Assembly: GCA_028287235.1 (NCBI GenBank)
Contig: JAQBQB010000023.1
Span: 186,001 to 250,000, forward strand
Direction: 5' to 3'
Length of the DNA stretch: 64,000 bases
Source of the DNA: Gemmatimonadota bacterium
Lineage (GTDB): Bacteria > Gemmatimonadota > Gemmatimonadetes > Gemmatimonadales > Gemmatimonadaceae
Shown here: one piece after another, positions 58,604 through 64,000 of the stretch
Position numbering within the stretch: the first letter of the stretch is position 1
Layout of the letters: the number at the start of each line of letters is the position of its first letter
The notes under the pieces: model-generated
Database searches by the model: none
Told to the model about the DNA's origin: nothing
The model's input: the letters and a program-made list of their open reading frames with translations, nothing else
Position numbers and translations under genes: made by a program

Positions 58604-61246
58604 TCAGTCCGCCCGCAGCGCGAGCACGGGATCCACTCCGCTCGCCCTGACCGCTGGAATCCACGACGCCGCCAGACTCGCCGCGGCGAGCAGCGCCGCC
58701 ACTCCGGCGAACGTTGCCGGATCATTGGGCGTGACGCCAAACAGGAGCTTGGTCAACAGCCGCGTCGCGAAGAGCGCGCCGACTCCGCCCACGACCAGCC
58801 CCGCCACCGTGAGCCGCAGTCCGTGGCGCACGAGCAGCCAGCGCACCTCCGCGGGCTGCGCGCCGAGCGCGATGCGGATTCCCGTTTCGCGGGTGCGGTT
58901 GCGGGCCAGCTGCGCGAGCATGGCGTAGACGCCCACGACCGACAGCGCGAGGCCCACCACGGCGAACACGAGCAACAGCGCGGCGAAGAAGCGGGGCCGC
59001 GCGATCGAGCGATCGACGATGTCGTCGATCGCTTGCGGCGCGATGATGAGTCGTGGGTCGACGTTGCGCACGATCGAACGCACCGGCTCCGTGAGCGACC
59101 GCGGATCGCCCGTGGTGCGCACCATCAGCGTGAGACCGCTCAACGGCGATTGCATCGTCGACTTGTAGATCGCGATGCGCGGCGCTTCGTCGAGCGCGCT
59201 GTCGTGCACGTCGCCGACCACGCCCACGATGGTGAACCAGTGCGACGTGTCCGTCGGCGCCTTGTCGAACGAGAGCGATTGGCCGATGGGATTCTCGCCG
59301 GCGAAGTACGTGCGCGCGAGCGTCTCGTTGATCAGGATCACCGGAGCGGTGCCGCGGCGGTCCGCCTCGGTGAACGAACGCCCTCGCAACAGGGGAATGC
59401 GCATCGTCGCGAAGTAGCTCGGCGACACGTAGTAGTGCGGGACCGAAATACCGTAGCCGCCCGGCGCGCGTCCGCGCGCGATGAAGTCGCTGCTCCAAGC
59501 GAACTTGTTGAACGGCGGCACCGACACGAGGGCGACGTTCGTCACACCGGGCAGAGCGCGCACGCGCGCCGTGACCCGATCGAAGAACGCCGTGTAGTCC
59601 GTGATGGTGCCGTATGCGTTGATCGACGCCGAGAGCACGCCGTGTGGCTCGAAGCCGGGATTCACGCGCGTGATGGTCCAGTAGCTCCGCACGAGCAATC
59701 CCGCACCGGTCGTCATCAACAGCGCGAGCGCCACCTCGCCGATCACCAGCGCGTCGCCCCAGCGCTTCATGCGGCGACTCTGTGTTCCGCCGCGCGCGCC
59801 GGCCTTGAGCACCTCGCCGGGATCGCGCTCCCGCGTCCACAGCGCCGGCGCCACGCCGAACAGCAGTCCGGCGAACATCGTGATCGCGACGACGTACGTC
59901 GTCACCGCGGTATCCACGCCGAAGTCGTGAACGGGAAGCAAGCCTTTCGGCTGCAGCGCGACCAGCGCGCGCGTGCCGGCCCATCCCAGCGTCAATCCCA
60001 GCGCCCCGCCGATCGTCGATACGACGAGACTCTCCGTGATCGCCTGCCGCGTCACCCGCCCGCGTCCCGCGCCGAGCGCGAGACGAAGCGCGACTTCGCG
60101 CTGGCGGCCGGCGGCCTGCACGAGCATGAGGTTGCCCACGTTGGCGCACGCGATGAGCAGCAGAATGGCCACCGATGCGAGCAGCACGAGCAGCGGCAGT
60201 CGCGTGCCGCCCACGATGAAATCATGAAGCGGCGTGATGCTCGCGCCGGCGAGCTTGTTCGTCGTCGGATAGTCGTGCTGCAGTCGCTTCACGACTTGCT
60301 GCAGCTGCGCATCCGCGGTCGCGATGCTCGCACCCGGCGCGAGGCGTCCGATCACCGGCATCCAGCGCTCGCGGCGGTACATCTCCTTCTGCCTGACGCT
60401 CGCCTCCCATCGCTCGGCCACCCACAGGTCGAGATTGTCGAATGGAAACATGAAGGTCGCCGGCATGACGCCGACGATCTGGTACGAGTCGCCGTCGAGC
60501 GTGATCGAGCGCCCCACGACCGACGGGTCGGCGCCGAACTCGCGCTGCCATGCGCCGTGGCTCAGCACCGCGGTGCGCGGCGTGCTGCTCCACGTCTCCG
60601 CGTCCTCGAGCGTCCGGCCGAGCTCCGCGCGAACGCCAAGCGTCGCGAAGAAGTTTCCGGTGACGTCGGCGGCGCGGAGCTTTCGCGGATCGCCGCTGCC
60701 CGTGAGGATCATTCCCGACGCCGAGTAGCCGTACGCCGCGAGCTGCTGGAAGGCGGGCACGCCGTCGCGCCAGTCGAGGTAGTTCGCGGTCGACGCGTTC
60801 TGGTGATACCAGTGCCGCTCGGGGTTCTCCTCCGCCACCATGACCAACCGCTCGGAATGCGGAAAGGGCAGCGGCTGGAGCACGACGGCGTTCACCGCCG
60901 AGAAGATGGCGGCGTTCGCGCCGATGCCGAGGGCGATGGTGATGACGGCCGCGGCGGCGAGGACCGGCGTTCGGCGCAGCGTGCGGAGGGCGAAGCGCAC
61001 GTCGCCGATGAGCTCTTCGATCCATCGCAGACGGCGCACGTCGCGGTGTTCCTCACGCACGCGCTGCACGCCGCCGAAGTGCGCCATGGCCACGCGCCTC
61101 GCCTCGGCGGGCGACATCCCGAGGCGGATGTTCTTCTCCGTCTCGAGCTCCGCGTGGAACGCGATCTCGTCGGCGAGATCGCGGTCCGCGGCACCGGGCC
61201 GCAGGAGCGCACGAATCCGAGCACGAACACCGCGAAGGAGGCTCAT
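58604..61246 (-). CDS. ADOP-type MacB/FtsX-family permease
   Basis: This 880-residue permease has the architecture of the acidobacterial duplicated orphan permeases. A cytoplasmic helical extension (RARIRALLRPGAADRDLADEIAFHAELETEKNIRLGMSPAEARRVAMAHFGG) leads to two FtsX/MacB-like halves. Each half has a large periplasmic MacB core region and a set of helices (ALGIGANAAIFSAVNAVVL, VGNLMLVQAAGRQREVALRLALGA, VVGLALSVVGVYAMLAQLARNRTRETGIRIALGAQ). No ATP-binding domain is fused or nearby, as usual for these orphan permeases. The role is thought to be antimicrobial export or lipoprotein handling. ATG 61246 follows AGGAG. Confidence 0.9.
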   Translation of the reverse strand: MSLLRGVRARIRALLRPGAADRDLADEIAFHAELETEKNIRLGMSPAEARRVAMAHFGGVQRVREEHRDVRRLRWIEELIGDVRFALRTLRRTPVLAAAAVITIALGIGANAAIFSAVNAVVLQPLPFPHSERLVMVAEENPERHWYHQNASTANYLDWRDGVPAFQQLAAYGYSASGMILTGSGDPRKLRAADVTGNFFATLGVRAELGRTLEDAETWSSTPRTAVLSHGAWQREFGADPSVVGRSITLDGDSYQIVGVMPATFMFPFDNLDLWVAERWEASVRQKEMYRRERWMPVIGRLAPGASIATADAQLQQVVKRLQHDYPTTNKLAGASITPLHDFIVGGTRLPLLVLLASVAILLLIACANVGNLMLVQAAGRQREVALRLALGAGRGRVTRQAITESLVVSTIGGALGLTLGWAGTRALVALQPKGLLPVHDFGVDTAVTTYVVAITMFAGLLFGVAPALWTRERDPGEVLKAGARGGTQSRRMKRWGDALVIGEVALALLMTTGAGLLVRSYWTITRVNPGFEPHGVLSASINAYGTITDYTAFFDRVTARVRALPGVTNVALVSVPPFNKFAWSSDFIARGRAPGGYGISVPHYYVSPSYFATMRIPLLRGRSFTEADRRGTAPVILINETLARTYFAGENPIGQSLSFDKAPTDTSHWFTIVGVVGDVHDSALDEAPRIAIYKSTMQSPLSGLTLMVRTTGDPRSLTEPVRSIVRNVDPRLIIAPQAIDDIVDRSIARPRFFAALLLVFAVVGLALSVVGVYAMLAQLARNRTRETGIRIALGAQPAEVRWLLVRHGLRLTVAGLVVGGVGALFATRLLTKLLFGVTPNDPATFAGVAALLAAASLAASWIPAVRASGVDPVLALRAD

Positions 61247-61272
61247 GATCGCTCCTGTAGGATACCGACAGA

Positions 61273-61300
61273 ACATTATGCAACTCCTGTCGGAACGCAA
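61273..61300 (-). promoter_or_regulatory. candidate promoter for the ADOP permease gene
   Basis: On the minus strand, TTGCGT (61300-61295) and TAATGT (61278-61273) are 16 bp apart, 27 bp upstream of the ATG at 61246. The -10 is close to consensus. Confidence 0.35.
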
Positions 61301-61358
61301 CAGGAGAGTCGCGGACGGTGCGCTTGGCCCGCTCCGGCTGCCGTATCATGTTGTGGGT

Positions 61359-63359
61359 ATGCGCATTTACGCCATTGCCGCCGCCACCGCCGCCGCCCTC
61401 GGCCTCGTCGGCTGTTCAACCATCGCGCGCCTCCGCCAACCGGAGCCTGTCGCGGCGGTAGTCTCGCCTGTGGCGGCGGCCGGGCGTTCGCGGCCGCTCC
61501 CCTATCCCGTCTTCGAGACGAAGGCCTTCGCGCGCGCCGTCGAGCGCGGAACGCGAACGCGCACCGGCGTTCCCGGGCCCAACTACTGGCAGCAGTTCGC
61601 CAGGTACAGGATCACCGCCGAGCTCGTGCCGGCCACGAGCCAGATCAACGGCCGCGAGACAGTGCGCTACTTCAACAGGTCGCCCGACACGCTGAAGACG
61701 GTCTGGGTGTACCTCAATCAGAATCTGTTCGCCCCGCAATCGCCGCGCGTCGTGGAGACGCCCGTCACTGGCGGAACGGAGATCCTGCGCGTCGCCGCGG
61801 CCGGCCAGGCGCTGGCGAAGCGCGACACGGGCGCCGGCTACTCGGTCGACGCGACGCTCATGCGCATCGGCCTTCCCCGCGCGCTCGCGCCGCACGACTC
61901 GCTCGACCTCGACATCGCGTGGGCCTTCCAGCTCCCGCCCGACGGCGCGCCGCGCGAAGGAACCACGGGCGACGTCTTCATGGTCGCCTACTGGTATCCG
62001 CAGCTCGCCGTGTACGACGACGTGAACGGTTGGCAGACCGACCCCTACCTCGGCGGCGCCGAGTTCTATATGAACTACGCCGACTACGACGTCACGCTGA
62101 GCGTGCCGCAGGGCTGGCTCGTCGCGGCGACTGGCGAGCTCACGAACGCCGACCAGGTGTTGTCGAAGCAGACGCGCGACCGGCTGGCCGAGTCGAAGCG
62201 CAGCGGCACCGTGGTGCACGTGGTGCGCGACCAGGATCGCGGTGCCGGCGCCACGAAGGCGACCAACACCGGGTTCGACGGCATCGTGCAGTGGAAGTTT
62301 CGCGCGAACAACGTGCGCGACTTCGACTGGGGCGCGTCGGCGAAATTCCTTTGGGACGCGACCATCGCCGTGGTCGGTGACCGCGATGGCGACGGCCGCA
62401 CCGACACCACGGCGATCAACACCTTCTACCGTCCCGAGGCGCGCGCCTGGTCGTGGGGCCGGTCGGGAGAATACGAGCGCAGCGTCGTCGAGTTCCTGTC
62501 GAAATATTTGTGGCCATATCCGTGGGCGCAGATGACCGCGCTCGAGGGACCGGTGTCGTGCACCGGCATGGAGTATCCCATGCTGACGTGCATCGGCGGA
62601 CCACGCGACACGCTGTCGCTCTACTCGGTGCAGGTGCACGAGACGGGACACATGTGGTTCCCGATGCAGGTGGGCTCCGACGAGCGCCGCTTCGCCTGGC
62701 AGGACGAAGGGCTCACGCGCTTCAACCAGGCGCAGGGAATGCAGGCGTACTTCAAGGGCTACGACCGCGAGCGCGTGTCGCGCGAGGCTTATCTCGACTT
62801 TGCGCGCACCGACGGTGAAGTGCCCTTGATGCGTCCCGGCGACCAATACCCCTACGACACGCCGGCGTACGGCATCGCGTCGTACGACAAGATGGCCACG
62901 AACATGGTCGCGCTGCGCGCGCTGCTCGGCAACGAGCCCTTTCTCTCGAGCTACCGCACGTACGGCCTGCGCTGGCTGGGCAAGCATCCCACGCAATATG
63001 ATTTCTTTAATAACTTCGACTCGCTGAGCGGGCAGGACCTCTCCTGGTTCTGGCGCACGTGGTGGTACGAGACGTGGACGTTGGACCAGGCCATCGGCGA
63101 GGTGACGACGCAGGGCGACAAGCTGGTGGTGACGATCGAGGACAAGGGGCTCGCGCCCATGCCGGTGCGGCTGGCGATCACGCGCACCGACGGGCGCGTC
63201 GAGCGGCAGATCGTGCCGGTCTCCGTGTGGCTCGCCGGCGTTCGGCGCACGACGGTGACGATCGACGGCGCATCGACGGTGTCGGTGATCGAGATCGATC
63301 CGGAGCAGGTCTTTCCGGACGTGGATCGGTCGAACAACCGGTGGGTCCCGCGGCACTAG
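61359..63359 (+). CDS. M1-family metallopeptidase lipoprotein
   Basis: This 666-residue lipoprotein has a signal ending in LGLVGC (Cys near residue 17) and an M1 aminopeptidase fold. The zinc site is complete: H427-E428-T-G-H431, with Glu450 exactly 18 residues on in WQDEGLTRF. The substrate-binding motif that is usually GAMEN reads GMEYP here, a known variation in this bacterial group. Other marks are RYFNRSPDTLKTVWVYLNQN and LSWFWRTWWYETWTLDQAI at the C-terminus. It should trim N-terminal residues of peptides outside the inner membrane. It is divergent from the ADOP permease gene, with 112 bp between the starts. Confidence 0.9.
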   Translation: MRIYAIAAATAAALGLVGCSTIARLRQPEPVAAVVSPVAAAGRSRPLPYPVFETKAFARAVERGTRTRTGVPGPNYWQQFARYRITAELVPATSQINGRETVRYFNRSPDTLKTVWVYLNQNLFAPQSPRVVETPVTGGTEILRVAAAGQALAKRDTGAGYSVDATLMRIGLPRALAPHDSLDLDIAWAFQLPPDGAPREGTTGDVFMVAYWYPQLAVYDDVNGWQTDPYLGGAEFYMNYADYDVTLSVPQGWLVAATGELTNADQVLSKQTRDRLAESKRSGTVVHVVRDQDRGAGATKATNTGFDGIVQWKFRANNVRDFDWGASAKFLWDATIAVVGDRDGDGRTDTTAINTFYRPEARAWSWGRSGEYERSVVEFLSKYLWPYPWAQMTALEGPVSCTGMEYPMLTCIGGPRDTLSLYSVQVHETGHMWFPMQVGSDERRFAWQDEGLTRFNQAQGMQAYFKGYDRERVSREAYLDFARTDGEVPLMRPGDQYPYDTPAYGIASYDKMATNMVALRALLGNEPFLSSYRTYGLRWLGKHPTQYDFFNNFDSLSGQDLSWFWRTWWYETWTLDQAIGEVTTQGDKLVVTIEDKGLAPMPVRLAITRTDGRVERQIVPVSVWLAGVRRTTVTIDGASTVSVIEIDPEQVFPDVDRSNNRWVPRH

Positions 63360-63407
63360 GACAACGTTTTGGAGGACCTGGCCCGGGTTAGGCTAGCGCC
63401 AACCAAT

Positions 63408-63462
63408 GTTTAGTGATATTGTTGTTTTTAGTGATTCACTGAAAAACAGAACTTCACTAAAC
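63408..63462. promoter_or_regulatory. operator-like inverted and direct repeats upstream of the partial gene
   Basis: GTTTAGTGA at 63408-63416 and its exact complement TCACTAAAC at 63454-63462 frame a second site, TTTTTAGTGA next to TCACTGAAAAA (63425-63446). Three copies of the TTAGTGA core are thus present in palindromic arrangement, within 65 bp of the start codon. The sequence is AT-rich compared with the rest of the window. It looks like an autoregulator binding region. Confidence 0.5.
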
Positions 63463-63472
63463 AACCCTTTCC

Positions 63473-64000
63473 ATGAATCGGGCGAACCCGGGCGACCTTG
63501 ATCGGGTGGCTGAGAGGCTGGTGACCCTCTGGCGAGCACACCGCGGGTTGTACGCCGATCTGCGCCCGAGCTCGCCAAGACGCCGATCGGTCCTCAAAGT
63601 CCCAGACGCACAGGCGACCTCTAACTGGCAAATCGATCTTGAATTCCAACTTCAGGTCGACGGCGACTCATGGCCGATCTACGCCGTAGTCAAAAGGCGG
63701 ATGCCTTCATCGGGCGAGATCATCGACCTGCGGCACATGGCGGACGCCAGCCAACGGCGGGAGCCGAAGGCAATTCTATGCTTGGTGATACCACGTCTCC
63801 TGCAACGCCACCGTCGCGCTTTGCGCGAGGCGGGAATCAGCCATGCTGATTTTCGCGGCGTGCTATATCTACGCGGCCCGGGGCTCGTCATCGACATCGA
63901 TAGTCGAGATGCCGAGGCCGGCGACGCTGCGACCGAAGATCTTGGCGGCGTCGAGCCATCTGAGTACGCGGCAAATCCGTTCGTCGATCGGACGAGCCTA
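63473..64000 (+). CDS. partial protein resembling AbiEi-type/restriction-like antitoxin N-terminus
   Basis: An open frame from ATG 63473 runs off the right edge (176 codons, no stop). The product begins with a polar helical region and then has LEFQLQVDGDSWPIYAVVKRR, EIIDLRHMADASQRREPKAILCLVIPRLLQRHRRALREAGISHADFRGVLYLRGPGLVIDID. This pattern (a nuclease-fold-like strand and helix with a late DFRGVLYLR-x-PGL motif) is what I associate with the N-terminal domain of AbiEi-like antitoxin or transcription-regulator proteins; that link is from memory and moderate. Codon composition is less GC-rich than neighbouring genes, which fits recent acquisition. The upstream palindromes would suit an autoregulated operon. 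Confidence 0.45.
   Translation, partial: MNRANPGDLDRVAERLVTLWRAHRGLYADLRPSSPRRRSVLKVPDAQATSNWQIDLEFQLQVDGDSWPIYAVVKRRMPSSGEIIDLRHMADASQRREPKAILCLVIPRLLQRHRRALREAGISHADFRGVLYLRGPGLVIDIDSRDAEAGDAATEDLGGVEPSEYAANPFVDRTSL

Noticed and set aside
1-64000. tRNA or rRNA genes
   Set aside because: I looked for T-loop strings and rRNA core segments on both strands and saw none. A covariance search could still find a divergent tRNA.

Overview
This 64 kb window is GC-rich, tightly packed bacterial chromosome. The gene repertoire suggests Gemmatimonadota or a close relative: an ADOP-type MacB/FtsX permease with an N-terminal cytoplasmic extension, secreted S9 and M1 peptidases, many lipoproteins, a short RpoD-type sigma factor lacking region 1.1, and GTG/TTG starts joined by ATGA, GTGA or TGATG overlaps. 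That placement is an inference from gene style, because no rRNA or other marker is present. I found no rRNA, tRNA, CRISPR array, transposase or prophage gene.

Layout. 1-3518: the 5' part of an Omp85/POTRA protein with a small membrane protein (minus strand), then an oligopeptide ABC binding protein, a permease and a MazG-like protein. 3954-7487: ferredoxin-NADP reductase (minus), cobalamin adenosyltransferase, aroB, a 3D-domain lipoprotein and a small membrane protein. 7605-12305: a 41-nt palindrome, a sigma-70 gene with its terminator, and a very large hybrid histidine kinase. 12328-20475: a long run with lipid kinase, glcD-glcE-glcF, an atypical HAD protein, YgfZ, an epimerase and a DUF1802 protein. 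20548-30815: a small lipoprotein, a molybdopterin oxidoreductase, an AAA+ ATPase, GNAT and kinase-like genes, a zinc-ribbon protein, an MFS exporter, a VWA protein and a DUF1906 lipoprotein. 30875-40644: threonine dehydratase, a CopC-CopD fusion, a short mutY, a TauE-type permease, gltA, an EVE protein, a prolyl-oligopeptidase homologue that appears catalytically dead, YggT and a pseudo-receiver. 40633-47358: a methionine module made of a SAM-II-like riboswitch candidate, metH, a homocysteine methyltransferase-MTHFR fusion and a CbiX-like chelatase. 47407-63359: acyl-CoA dehydrogenase, quinone oxidoreductase, amidase, SDR, an active S9 peptidase, YceH, the ADOP permease and an M1 peptidase. 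63473-64000: the start of a less GC-rich gene behind an operator-like palindromic region, possibly the edge of an acquired toxin-antitoxin or defence locus.

The most unusual signal lies between and partly inside genes. At least six places carry two arms of very short tandem repeats in opposite orientation around a spacer. The unit differs: CGTGGGG at 3519-3957, 36706-36787 and 41940-42042; GGGTTTA-like heptamers at about 40636-40790; the decamer GAACGGCAAT at 53830-53979; and a nonamer-bearing long inverted repeat at 23177-23479. Several copies abut or supply stop codons, and one sits in frame inside metH. The CGTGGGG arms also fit the G-quadruplex rule. I can see the architecture directly; its function and mobility are unknown.

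Functional links. Cobalamin adenosyltransferase, the CbiX-like chelatase and MetH share B12 chemistry. MetH and the MTHFR fusion together give one-carbon supply and homocysteine methylation, plausibly under SAM feedback. GlcDEF oxidises glycolate; the HAD gene beside it looks like a phosphoglycolate phosphatase relative but has lost both motif-I aspartates. Stretches over about 300 bases without a gene are 3519-3953, 7488-7866, 23151-23561 and 40645-40953; all four hold the structures described below.
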